A stretch of 64,000 nucleotides of DNA from Ziziphus jujuba (Eukaryota; Streptophyta; Magnoliopsida; Rosales; Rhamnaceae): the NCBI RefSeq assembly GCF_031755915.1, contig NC_083388.1, positions 7,253,001-7,317,000 on the forward strand, given 5' to 3'. Position numbers and translations under genes: made by a program. The notes beneath the pieces were generated by a model. That model saw only the letters and a program-made list of their open reading frames with translations, made no database searches and had not been told where the DNA came from. Below, in pieces: positions 23,873 to 35,187 of this stretch (the first letter of the stretch is position 1; each line of letters starts with the position of its first letter).

Positions 23873-24305
23873 GGCTTGTGTGCAGCTGGCTCCTTTTTAC
23901 TGTGTACATAAAAAGCCAGCCTGGTTGTATATATATATTTCTATAACATTTAAACAGTAATGCTTTCTGGCCAAGGTTTTGTTTGGCTTGCATCAATGAA
24001 AATTCTACGGCAGAAAAGAGTGAGCTGTGGAGCAGAGAATATGTGAATTGTGGTATCCTCTTCTACAATGATCGCGAGCATTCAAATTTGTGATATTTTT
24101 CTTTGGATAGGTCAAGTTCTAAATAAATTCAGAGCCAAAAATTTCAAAATGCGTTTACGTCATGAATAACTGAAATTTGAAGACTTAGGAAGCAAGTTCC
24201 TTGTGGAAGGGAATTATAATGAAAGGGAAAAACACAAAAAATATAAAAATAAAAAATAAAAAAAGACGAAACAAAAGGATCCAAATAATCAATAGAAAGA
24301 GATGA
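23873..24305. other. Shared 3' region of two convergent genes
   Basis: 433 bp between the stop codons of the AIRP2-like gene and the AMT1 gene. It must hold both 3' UTRs and may allow transcript overlap. I see no other feature. Confidence 0.6.
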
Positions 24306-25697
24306 TCATTTTGTCATTGACTGTTCCTCCTGCATGCGCAGGTAATCTGTATATCGAGGACGATTTTCTTCTGACTGAGCATAGGCATAGCCTCCATGGC
24401 TGGAGATATCTAGTCCTGCAATTTCTTCATCAGCAGAGATCCTCAGCAACCCAAGCTTGTGGAGGATGTAGAAAAGGGGTCCCATTGTTACACTAACCCA
24501 CCCCACAATCACCAAAAGTTCAATGAGTTGTGCTCCAAACAAGCCCCATCCTCCGCCCATTAAGAGCCCATAAGGCCTCGCTATGCCACTCTTACCTGAA
24601 TCATAGGCTTGAATAACAAACTCCTCGTTGGCAAACAACCCTGTAAATATCAAACCCCAAGCACCACATCCACCATGTAACTGGGTTGCCTCTAATGGAT
24701 CATCAAATTGCAGTTTCAGAGCCAGAATATTTAGCCCAATCAAGACCAAAGCTGCAAAAAAACCACATACTACTGCTGCCCATGGCTCAACCACAGAACA
24801 ACCTGATGTAATTGCCACAAACCCACCAAGCACACCATTGCAAACATCTAATGCGTCCCAATGACCCACCAACAACCGCCGGCAGAATAGGGTTACAATT
24901 CCGGCAGTCGAACCGGCCAGCATAGTCGTTACCGCTGTTCGGCCCACTGCGGTCCAATTACCTTGATCTGTTGTGCTTTGATAGGCCACAAGAATCTTGT
25001 CAAATGAACCTGGATTGAACCCAAACCAACCAAACCACAACAAAAATGTTCCAAGCACCACTAGAGTAGCATTATGGCCTCTCATGGGCAAGGCCTTTCC
25101 GAAAACATCGAACCGACCAACTCTTGGGCCTTCAATGAAAGAGCCCCAAAGCCCAGCAACCCCACCAACCAAATGAACCACACCACTCCCAGCAAAATCA
25201 ATTGCACCAGAACCAAACAGCAACAGGCTAGAGCTGGCACTGAGCCAACCATTAGACGACCATAGCCAGTGAACCACCACAGGATAGACAAACCCAGATA
25301 GGAAAAACGAGAATACAAGGTAAGCACTGAACTGGGTTCGCTCTGCTATAGAACCACTTGTTATACCAGCAACTGCTATGGCAAAAGCCCATTGGTAGAG
25401 AAAGAAGCTATACTGATAAGTGGAATTGGGAATATCTTTGAGAGCAAAGAAGTCCGTACCAATGAAAGGATTAGATTGACCAAAAGCAAAAGCGAAACCA
25501 AAGAGGTAATAAGAAAGACTACCAACCACAGCATCGACGACATTGGTGAGCATTATATTCATGGCGTTCTTGGCTCGTACGGAGCCAGCACAGAGCATGG
25601 CAAAGCCGAGCTGCATAACGAAGACGAGGTAGGCTGAGAAGAGAAGGTAAATTGTATTGATGGAATGCTCAACGCTTTCTTCCCATGAGACCGCCAT
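24306..25697 (-). CDS. AMT1: AMT1-type high-affinity ammonium transporter
   Basis: Intronless ORF of 463 residues with about 11 hydrophobic segments. AMT/Rh signatures are clear: [17 protein letters not shown] in the first core helix, the pore region [12 protein letters not shown] with its conserved His, [26 protein letters not shown], and [17 protein letters not shown] with the second pore His. The cytosolic tail has [12 protein letters not shown]. In Arabidopsis AMT1;1 the equivalent position is Thr460, whose phosphorylation closes all pores of the trimer; here it is Ser432, still phosphorylatable. The lack of introns and this tail place it in AMT1, not AMT2. The extracellular N-terminus is shorter than in AtAMT1;1 (about 501 residues), and the subtype is unclear. 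It imports ammonium at the plasma membrane. The start is the first in-frame Met, preceded by a (GA)n tract in the leader. Confidence 0.95.
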   Translation of the reverse strand: MAVSWEESVEHSINTIYLLFSAYLVFVMQLGFAMLCAGSVRAKNAMNIMLTNVVDAVVGSLSYYLFGFAFAFGQSNPFIGTDFFALKDIPNSTYQYSFFLYQWAFAIAVAGITSGSIAERTQFSAYLVFSFFLSGFVYPVVVHWLWSSNGWLSASSSLLLFGSGAIDFAGSGVVHLVGGVAGLWGSFIEGPRVGRFDVFGKALPMRGHNATLVVLGTFLLWFGWFGFNPGSFDKILVAYQSTTDQGNWTAVGRTAVTTMLAGSTAGIVTLFCRRLLVGHWDALDVCNGVLGGFVAITSGCSVVEPWAAVVCGFFAALVLIGLNILALKLQFDDPLEATQLHGGCGAWGLIFTGLFANEEFVIQAYDSGKSGIARPYGLLMGGGWGLFGAQLIELLVIVGWVSVTMGPLFYILHKLGLLRISADEEIAGLDISSHGGYAYAQSEENRPRYTDYLRMQEEQSMTK

Positions 25698-25735
25698 GAC
25701 AATATGGATCAGAGAATATCAATGTTTGGTTGTGA

Positions 25736-25781
<46 letters not shown>

Positions 25782-28059
25782 CTGCTTTATAAGATATTTG
25801 AAGGGCATGCAAAATGGGTTGAATGGTAGATATATAGATACAGAGTGAGTGTATATCTATGTGGGGGCACATTTGTTTCAGTGCGAGGTGCTGTTGACTG
25901 GTTGGGCATTCTACTTCAGTGGTTTTCTGCATTAAAATGGATAGGTACGTATATAGAGAACTCGGCCGTTCCCACTCAGTTTCATTTATGTGAATGCCAT
26001 TTATGTATGGATTGATTTGATAATTATATATTTGGAAGAAAATCTTAAATAGGTATTTTGCTTGATTCCTCTTCATTTTAGCACCAGAAATGCAATTTAG
26101 CAGAAACTATTTTTTTTTTCCTAACAATAATCTTGAGTAATTTGTATATATATATATATATATAAAAGAGAAAACCCAAACATATGGTTAATATAGAATG
26201 TTAGCAGTGATCAATTAAACACATGATTTAGTAAAAATAGATTTGTTTTTGTACTGTATGTAAATATTTTTTGGGGTGAATTTGTATTGTATATAAGATG
26301 TTAAACAGTTTTACCACTAAATTGTCTCCGGAAGATAAGCATGATTAGATTTAAGGGGAGTTTATATATTATAGCAAATAATAAAATATTTGACCAAGTG
26401 AAAAACATGGTTTTGCATTCGGTCATTGACAATAATCAAGATAATATTAGACAAGAAATTAAAACCTCAAATATGCACGAATGGTAAGAGGAATGATGTG
26501 GGGCGGTAAAGGGGAAAGTCAAAAATACCCCTTTAACTCGGCTCCGACATTCTCGTGTTTGATTCGACTTTGTACTTTGCTTTATTCACTGCCCCTTTCC
26601 TGTCATTAGGTAGTTTCCTTGCATTTCATCTGTCCTCCTGCCCCCCATGCTTCCTCCGAAATTGAGTGAATCTCAGCACAAATATACGGAAAGAGTTGGT
26701 GCTACTAGCTGTTGGGAAAAAATGTGAAGGCCAATAGAAAGACTGAACGGGCACAAAGCAAGACAAGCACAGGGGCTAAGAAGTAAGAAGCTAATGACAA
26801 GAAGAGCATAAGAGGTTAAAAAAAACACTACCACACGTGAAGGCTGATCAATATAAGAGATTTTAATATGACACAATTGTCCTTTTCTATTTGATTGAAG
26901 CTTAAGCAAGCTAAGCCAGACGAGCGAGGAAAATGTGGAGATGAGCCCGCCTTGACAATGAAACCAAATATAAATAAAGCTTTGACAGCTGCTTGTTTTA
27001 TGGCTTTAATTTGAGCTGCGACTCTGAAAACAGAAATACCCACATTAGTAGTAGGTCTCCGACATTGAATAAATCAGCGGATAAAATATTTGTTCATCTG
27101 TAATGGAAATTACATTAGTAGGAATATAAGCTGAAACACCTCCGGAGTGTCAGGTAACTCATTCTTTGGAACTAGCCTCAAAGGGAAACCCCGGAGGCAA
27201 CTAAGTTATTAATGAGTGTCGGTTAGCATTTTTGTCCTTTGGGTTCTTGGGGTCTTAATCTCCTCCGTATACTAGTGAGAGCTTCTCGTTATTTCTGGGA
27301 GTCGAAAAGAATAGCCAGGCAAGTGACTATTTTCCCTGAACTCAGCAAAATCTCTTCCTCCAAAACCAAATTACCAGGGGGGTCTTATCCGGCGGACCGC
27401 GGGGTCTTATCTGGCACACCTCCGCAGTCCGGTTAAGACCTTTTTGTACGTTTTTTAAAAGGAACGACTCTGATGAGGAACTAAAAGCGGGGAGGTCGGT
27501 CCAAAATTGAGTTACAACACCTCTATATACAACTAAAATCAACACCAAGTAGGACCTAATTAACAAAATATCTCAATAAACAAAAGGTACCAATATTTCT
27601 TGAGATCTTGCACTGAATATATATGAAATTACATTCCTTCTTGACCTAACAGGGACAAGTTTTCTATAAAAATGCTTCTTAATTTTCACCCGCAACTCAA
27701 AATAAGATATATATGGGTCTTAGAAATGACAACCACCCATTTTCAAGATGGGATTGCAAAAGACGACTGAAACCCATTTTTCTTCTATTCTGGTTGGCTG
27801 GCTTAGGAAGTAACGTTCCCAGGACTCGACTTTCAAGTCATTACTTTCAGCTTTATATATATAAATATGTGTATATATATATATATATGTATATGAAACT
27901 AAGAATTATCAAGTTCACAATGCTAAAGCATGTTTAATAACTATCAGCTCTGAAAGGCATCTAACCCAATTGCTCATTACCAACTATCATATTTACGGAG
28001 AGAGCAGTTTGGAAGCTAATCATAATAGCATATACAACGTGGGGTGTTGTGAAGGAGAA
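25698..28059. other. Intergenic region between AMT1 and NPC1
   Basis: This holds the AMT1 promoter on its left side and the NPC1 3' region on its right. There is a T-run at 26109 and (AT)n runs at about 26148-26163 and 27871-27887. A less AT-rich stretch at 27110-27440 contains the inverted word CCTCCGG/CCGGAGG. ORFs there are short and unsupported. No gene called. Confidence 0.55.
25739..25780. repeat. (GA)n microsatellite in the AMT1 5' leader
   Basis: About 20 GA units lie 42-83 bp upstream of the AMT1 start codon, reading (CT)n on the coding strand. GA/CT repeats near plant start sites can bind GAGA-binding (BPC) factors; function here is unknown. Confidence 0.9.
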
Positions 28060-31039
28060 TCAAAAGGTTTCTAGGCGGTGGCTTGTATCTCCCATTGCAA
28101 CACGGCTAGTGAGTGAAGGTCTCATTGTAACTATTGCTGATTCATTAGCTCCAGCTTTAAGTGCAGCCCTTCCTGCCTCCAAGAACCTCTTCACTGCATC
28201 CTCTGCATATTTGTTGGCTTCACCCACTATCATCCCTCTGCCAATGTATGGATATGTATTTAGCACGTAATCGCCAACCAGCTGAGATGCAAGCTGGATC
28301 AGTTCCACCTGAAATTCCGAGAGGCTTGCATCTTCTTTGGGTCCCCATGGCCTCAGTGGTGTCTTCACCTCAGGAAGAGTTTCTGTATGCAGATTTCAGA
28401 ATCAGAATTGGACTGCTTAAGCCAGAAACTATAAGCTGTTATGCCTTAATTATAAGGTGATCTTTGCACATGAGCCTTGTATCTGAACCTTTGGCTCTCA
28501 AATTCATTATACAACACAGAGCATCCCAACCATAAATGACAGATTTTGAAGCTAAAAAAAGTAATTCAAGAAGATTACAGAACATATTTGACACTTAGAA
28601 CACAGTAAATAGGAGTTCTGTTGAGGGTTTTTAAACTTTACACGTACAACAGAGATAGAATCTCACAAGTATCAAGAAAATGTAATGAACTCAATAATCA
28701 TTAATCATAGGGATTGGAGCAAACCTGGACAATCTTCGCGAGGAGTATTGCGCAGATAGAAATACTTCTCAAAAGTGCCAGCCCATGCATCTCTCTTCGT
28801 CAAGAAATTTGATTTCAGGTTGAAAAGCTTCTTTACAGTAGCAGGGATAGAAGAATGTTCAAATTGTGAATGTGGAGTTGGGCCAACCGGCTCATGGATC
28901 ACTACACCAAGCAACTTAAGAGTCAAATAAGGTAAGCTTATTAATTAATTGATAAAATCTTGTACAATATTAGCATCCAAAATATGTTGAATACCAATAC
29001 TTAGAAATAGCATGAATGCTGAAGGACCACACAGATGAACATTAAGTCAAGACAAGGGGGTAAACCGAGCAACTTCGAGTTAATAAACAGGAAAAAATGT
29101 TCAATAAACAGGAATAGAAAAATGTTCAAATTGTGAATGTGGTGTTGGGCCAACTGGTTCATCGATGGCTACACCAAGCAACTTAGATTCAACAAAAAGG
29201 AAAAAATAATAGCTCAAAACTGCCAACTCAAAGCCAAATCAGGCAAGCCTATAAATTAATTGCTCAAATCTTGTACAAGATTAGTATCCAAAATACAAAG
29301 TAGTTGAATACCAACATTTTGATACAGCATGAATGGTAAAGGACCACACGAAAGGGACATATATAACAATTCACCAAAAAATGGACATGTATGACACAGC
29401 TTAAGGTCTCAAACATCAAGACAATGGGGGTAAGCAGTTGCAAGACAGCAAGAGTACTAGTGTTCTGATTGCAACCACAACCTTTGTTTTAGAATGAACA
29501 TGCAAAACAGACAAAGTACTACTGAAATTGTCTGAAGGCAGTCAACAAGAAACAAAGATCAAGACAGAGTTTAAAGCACTTGAGATGTAATAAAATCTAG
29601 CATCACAATCCTTAAACCACCCAATATTTTCCCTATTCGAATGAACACCTTCTGAAATGGGGGAAAAAAACCATCCTGTTTGGTACTTTGGATGACTCAT
29701 CCCAAAGCTCAAAAGCACCATTATTCAAAACCACTCACTCCACAGGCCACTGGCTTTTTTCTTAGCCACTCCCATTTCATAAGCTTCACGATAGCCAAAC
29801 CACAACAATTTACAAATCCATTAGCAAGGTTCTTGATTGTTTAGATTCCAAAACAATGCAACAAAACCCAGAATGAGGATGATTAGAAAGATAAACTTAA
29901 GTTTCATGATTATCACAGCCCAACACAACTCAAAACTCACCGGTACCCTTGTCGATCCACGGCGAAACAAGTATCGTCGGAACCCGAACACCCAGTCGGT
30001 CGAACCGGAAGTAATACGGGTCGGGTCCAACAATCCCATCTGGGTTTGGCACACCGGAAACAGGGGTAGGAACATGGTCATAGAACCCACCATGCTCGTC
30101 ATAGGTAATCAACAAGGCCATCTCTTTCCACTGCGGGCTGGCTCTCAGGGCCTCGTATACCTCCTTCACGAACCTCTGTCCTCGCGCCACGTCATGCGAC
30201 GGGTGGTCGTCGTTCGCCGGAGAAACCTTGATGTCGAAGTAGCGCTGCTCGACCACCACGTAGTTCGGTAGCTTGCCCAACCTCGCGTGCAGCTTGAATT
30301 TCAGTGCGTAGCTGTGGAACTTGGTCACGTGCTTCAGCTTCCTCAAGCTCTTGAAGAACAGGGTCGCCGGGATATTCTGGTAATAAATCCCAAAGCTGAG
30401 GCCGCTCTCATCCAGCGAATCGAAAATGGTCCTCTGGGGGAAGCCATGGATGAGGTCCTTCCTCACGTTGCTCATTGCACCATGAGAGGTCGCCGAGTGG
30501 ACGTAGAACCGGTTCGGCTGAGTCGACGCAGGGACCGAAGCGAACCACCGGTCGAAGACGGCGAACTCGTTCACTAACTCGGTGTAAACCGGCAAAACCC
30601 TCGGTTTGAACCCGCTCATGACGGTCTTCGACATTCCTTCGACCATACTCTCCGCTTGCTGAGCGAACCCGTTCATTGGAGCCGGGTTCTCGGTGGACTC
30701 GTTCGACCCGAAAATCTGTTCCCGGATTGCCTGAAACGAGTGACCCGGATCGGAATCGACGAACAAAGCGTCGTCGGAGACGAACACTTCCGGCGAATTT
30801 TGGTTGGAGACAGAAATCCGGTTCGATTCTTTGCCGTTCAACCCGTCAATTTCGGGTCGGGTGGATTTGAGCCAGCCGAGGACATGGTCGAACGAACGGT
30901 TCTCCATGACCAAAACGACAATGGTTTTGATGGGTCCTTTGATTCTGTGTTTCCGGCGAGTGTAAGACTCAAGAGCGTGAGATGAAACCAAGAGGCAGAG
31001 GAAGATGAGGCAGGTGAGAGATATTCGCCGGAAACCCAT
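28060..31039 (-). CDS. NPC1: Non-specific phospholipase C, NPC1-like
   Basis: Three exons on the minus strand: 29941-31039, 28725-28901 and 28060-28382, giving 532 residues, the length of Arabidopsis NPC1. It opens with a hydrophobic signal peptide ([15 protein letters not shown]). The phosphoesterase domain shows ENRSFDH (46-52), [26 protein letters not shown] (314-323), [12 protein letters not shown] and [17 protein letters not shown]. NPCs hydrolyse phosphatidylcholine and other phospholipids to diacylglycerol in lipid remodelling and signalling; the leader predicts entry into the secretory pathway. An in-frame Met 17 codons upstream (31090) exists, but the family N-terminus and signal peptide favour 31039. 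Intron 1 contains a duplicate of part of exon 2. NPC1 is preferred over NPC2/NPC6 because of the match of both N- and C-terminal regions ([34 protein letters not shown]). Confidence 0.93.
29108..29440 (-). pseudogene. Duplicated fragment of NPC1 exon 2 plus flanking intron, inside intron 1
   Basis: This segment repeats about 28845-29075, which spans the 5' end of exon 2 and the adjoining intron. On the minus strand the acceptor TGTAG is preserved at 29169 and the following codons still read [15 protein letters not shown], against [15 protein letters not shown] in the real exon. The copy stops after about 60 nt without a good donor, so it is most likely a non-functional pseudo-exon. Confidence 0.8.
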
Positions 31040-32273
31040 CTCCGGCGAACTGGGGAAGTGGACGGGTGGAGCAGGTTCGAAGAAAGACAAGAATCAAATT
31101 TGTTGAAAGGACAAAAACATTCATGGCTTATATAACGTAACGTAATTGTGGTATATGCTTTTTGGAACAAAATTTTATTGGACATTTTTATTTATTTATT
31201 ATTACGTTACCGTTTTCTTTTAATTATTATTTACTGATTGATATTTTTTGTTGTATTTTATTTATTTATTTATTGTTTTTTCAGTCTTTTCAGGTGAAAG
31301 TTGATATGGTAGTTGTTTCTGGTCGAAGAATCACTTGGGAATGTAGATCTAAACAGAAGTAAACCAAAAAAGATATAAAAAATAATAAAATAATAAAAAG
31401 GAATGGAAGAAGAAAGAAGGAGAAAATGAATGCATACTTAATGGATTTTAGGCTAACCAAAAAAAAAATTAAAAATTAAAAATTAAAAAATTTGATTTTG
31501 CTCCTAGAAGATTGACACTAATCAACATCGTTCAACTAGTTTTTCACAAAATCCAAATAAAATTGATTCAATTAATAAGTTATTTATATTTAATATTAGA
31601 AAGTTGAAAATTAACACTATCAATATTGTTCAACTTACTTTTTATATAAATTGGTTTAGATGGTAACTCATTCTAAATAGTTTTTAAATGATTTAAAAAA
31701 AAAAAAAAAAGCCTACTTTTTACGTAAGATGAAAACTATCTTTGCAGAAGGATGCATAGTCGCTGTGTCACAGACTCGGGATGCTCAGTTGCAGCCTACA
31801 TATTGATTTCATACTGTATTAGCGGGAAAAAATATATAATAAATAAGAAGCCAGAATTATGAACAAGTAATTGATTGATTTTAAGGCTTAATTATCTACC
31901 ATTTTCATGACCATTCAAAAGCACCTATATTAGGAGAGTTGTCAATCTCAGTGAAAATCATACCACCACAAATCCACAATGTGAAAAAGGTAATTAAATG
32001 ACACTTTCTGTTTCCTTTTAAGGATTCCTGCTCTTTTTACAACAACAATCCATTCATTCCCCACCCAAAACAAGAGGAAAAAAAAAAAAAAAAAAAACTG
32101 TTAAATTCAAGGTTTTCCTTTGGCAGTGGAAGTTGAGTAGAAGATTCGGCAGCACAGATTTGGGTACAAAATAGCTTCACCAGTTAACATCTGGATATAA
32201 AATGCCACATGGTCTTCTATTTTTGGAAAATCAGTGGATTTCTTTGCTTCAGGTTACTGTCTGAAAGGTAGGT
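31040..32273. other. Intergenic region between NPC1 and VLN1
   Basis: The left part is the NPC1 5' upstream region; the right part is the VLN1 3' flank. Low-complexity A/T runs occur (about 31694-31710, 32080-32097). No further ORF is credible. Confidence 0.55.
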
Positions 32274-35154
32274 TTAAAAGAGATTGAGTGACATCTTTAG
32301 CTTGTTTTGTTTCCATTTTGGTAGCTTGTAGAAGTCCATTTTTGTCATCCCAAATTTTGCTTCAAACTCTTCCACAGACAGATATGCCTATAATCCACCG
32401 CAAGATGTAGGTAATATTAGTTTCTATTGCATGCTATATCAAAATAATACATAAAGTAGATGGTTCACATAATTTATCTAAAAAGCAAGGCTAAAAAAAT
32501 GAAAAAAAAAAAAAGGTTGATTCTGTGGCAAGGAAAACCAATTTCTTTCTCCCAATATTCCTGAGATCTTGTAATGTATAGATCAAATGCCTCCAAAAAA
32601 TTCATAAAAAATGTCATCTTTTTATTTCTATTTATTTATTTTTCCCGGGATTCACTCGAATACGAAAGAAGTACCTCTCTTTTGGTTACGTCTATGCCTG
32701 TTACTGGGTCCTTAGAAACCACTTTTAATCGTTCATATGGATATATCAACAGATTTATAGCAGCCTCACTTCCATCAGCCTGAATGAAACCCCCATTCTT
32801 AGATGGTGATGATTTTTCATCTATTCTTGGAGATTCTCTGGACTTCAATGACCCATCTGCCAAACAAAAGAGATGAAATTCAAGCAAAAAAATAAAAATA
32901 AAAATAAAAAAACCCACTGTACCAATTTTACCATGTATGTAAAAAATTAAGATGAGTAAATTGAGAGCAGAATGAGAATAACTGAAATTATTATTTTACT
33001 TTATATAACTCCATGGACAAGCTTAGGATCCTTAATTACCAGGAGTGCTAAGAGGAGAAGATCCTGAAAAAAGTTCTCTGGCAAGTGGTGGAGTTGGACT
33101 TGAAACACCGGATGCAGGAGATATGCTTCTTCCCCAGCCATTAGAATTGACAGGTTTGCTTCTTACACCATCTGGGGTAGTCTCCCTGGAGTATGTTTTC
33201 CTAGAGTTTCGTACAGGTGCCTAAATTATTCATTGAGAGAAAAGCATGGGTAGGACAAACTTAGTCTTGCAACAGGTGATAATTTATTCCAGAAAATTAA
33301 TCTAATATTTGAGAAAATATTGTATGCCTGTTAATTTGATAAACATAGTCAAACGGATAATTTTATAAACATTAAATATTTGTATTTGATTAAGTAAAAG
33401 GTTAGTAATATTCTAATAAGATATAAAATGCTTTCGTGGGAATAACTTACCTCTAGGGTTTTTGGTTTTCCCTTCAACAAAGCAAGCTTTCGCTCAAATG
33501 AATTGCCATGCATCTACAAGGTTAGGAATTCAGTTAAAATTGGCGCAACTGCATGTAATTTTCAATAGAAATCAAATAGTTTTTCACCTATATTGCCTTC
33601 AATTTACATGGACTTGGACCAGACAAAACAATTCTTTTGAGCAAAATCTTCCATATTTAAAAACTACAGGTATTCAACTTAGATGTTTCCATTCTCTTTC
33701 ATAAATTTAGGTAAAATGGAGAGCCTACATAAAGCATTAAAGTAGCCTATTTTAACAATGTTAAACGGTAATCTGGGATATCCATGTCCCAATTCCTGGG
33801 AAGTTCCTAGCAGAAAATAGGTATCCCTCTCTGCTTTTACTGAACATGTTTGTTGTGTTACATGTAGAGCTGCAGACAAACAGAACAGACCCCATACTGT
33901 ATAAAAGTTAGCTCTTGAGTATGTATCTTTGAATAGGTAAACACATTTCTTATAGGAGAGGCATTGGACGCACTTGATCTGCATGTGCTGTGTCAACTCA
34001 ATCTCTCTGAAGAACTTCAACAAAATACTTCCAGAGGCCAATAGATATTTATAAAATCTAGTAGAGCTAAAGAAAACAAGTACCATATTTGATAAGGGAA
34101 ATGTTCTTACATTTGCCTTTGAGGAATCCCATTCAAAGAAACAAGTGAAAAATGGTGGTTCATGCCCTTCGCTAACAACATATATAGGAGTCTCTGAAGA
34201 TAGCCCTTCAACAAGTACATCTTTCTCAAGAAATTTCTGCCAGCTCCAAGTAAAATTATGACAAAAATTTAGAACACAAATAGAGGTCAATAAAATAATA
34301 TGATCCTAATATTTATAAATTCAAATATATGATGTCTTGGTCAATCATGTATTTATTCACTTACCTGGAGCCAACTAAAGTAACAACAAAATTGCATGGT
34401 AAGTCTATGAACTTGGAGATAATTAGTGAAGTATTATGGCTCTAAAAATTGTTGGCTCCTTCAGAAAAAGATTTTTTTTCTCAATATACTGTACAAGTTA
34501 TTAAAGTTAATGAATGGGCAGGGAATAATGTTGCTTTGATTTACCATGCCAAGTGTAAGGCCTTGTTGCTTTGATTTAACATTTGAATGGCATCCAATCC
34601 AAACAAATATCTCAGTATGGCAGTCTAGCACTAAAACATCTTCAGTGGTTAAATCATCCTGAGTGAAATTGTATATCTCTTTCACCTGAAATTTCAAGAC
34701 CAGAGTAAGCAAGCAGTCTTTCAAACAAATAACTATGGGATTATCTCAAGACTTCATACAAACCTTAAAGAGTAACTATCAATAACATTTACATATATAA
34801 ATTAAAGTATAGCCTAAATATTGGCTCTGGAATTTGACCAATTATACATCAAATCTCTATGGGGTGAATAGATATGAATTGAGTTTACTAAATAATAGCA
34901 GCACCAGATTAGGCTATCAGATAGTTATGCACTTTATAACCAGGCAGTATATTGTGCATTGATTGCTATATTCTGCAGTATACGTATTGTTCGATTTATT
35001 TTATTTTTAAAAAACATATCTAGACATGGTAGCATGGTGGTGATATTTATATTTCATTTTCAGTACACTGGATTGAGATTACTGCTCAGGTGAATTAGGA
35101 AAGATGGTACCAAATATTAGATTAAACTCATTTAGAAATAAAATAACCACCTTT

Positions 35155-35187
<33 letters not shown>

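Noticed and set aside
27110..27440. A less AT-rich patch with CCTCCGG/CCGGAGG inverted words and short ORFs
   Set aside because: No clear terminal repeats, target duplication or coding signature; it could be an old repeat, but I cannot support a call.
33679..34290. A 203-residue minus-strand ORF
   Set aside because: It is a VLN1 exon (34111-34236) read through into flanking introns.
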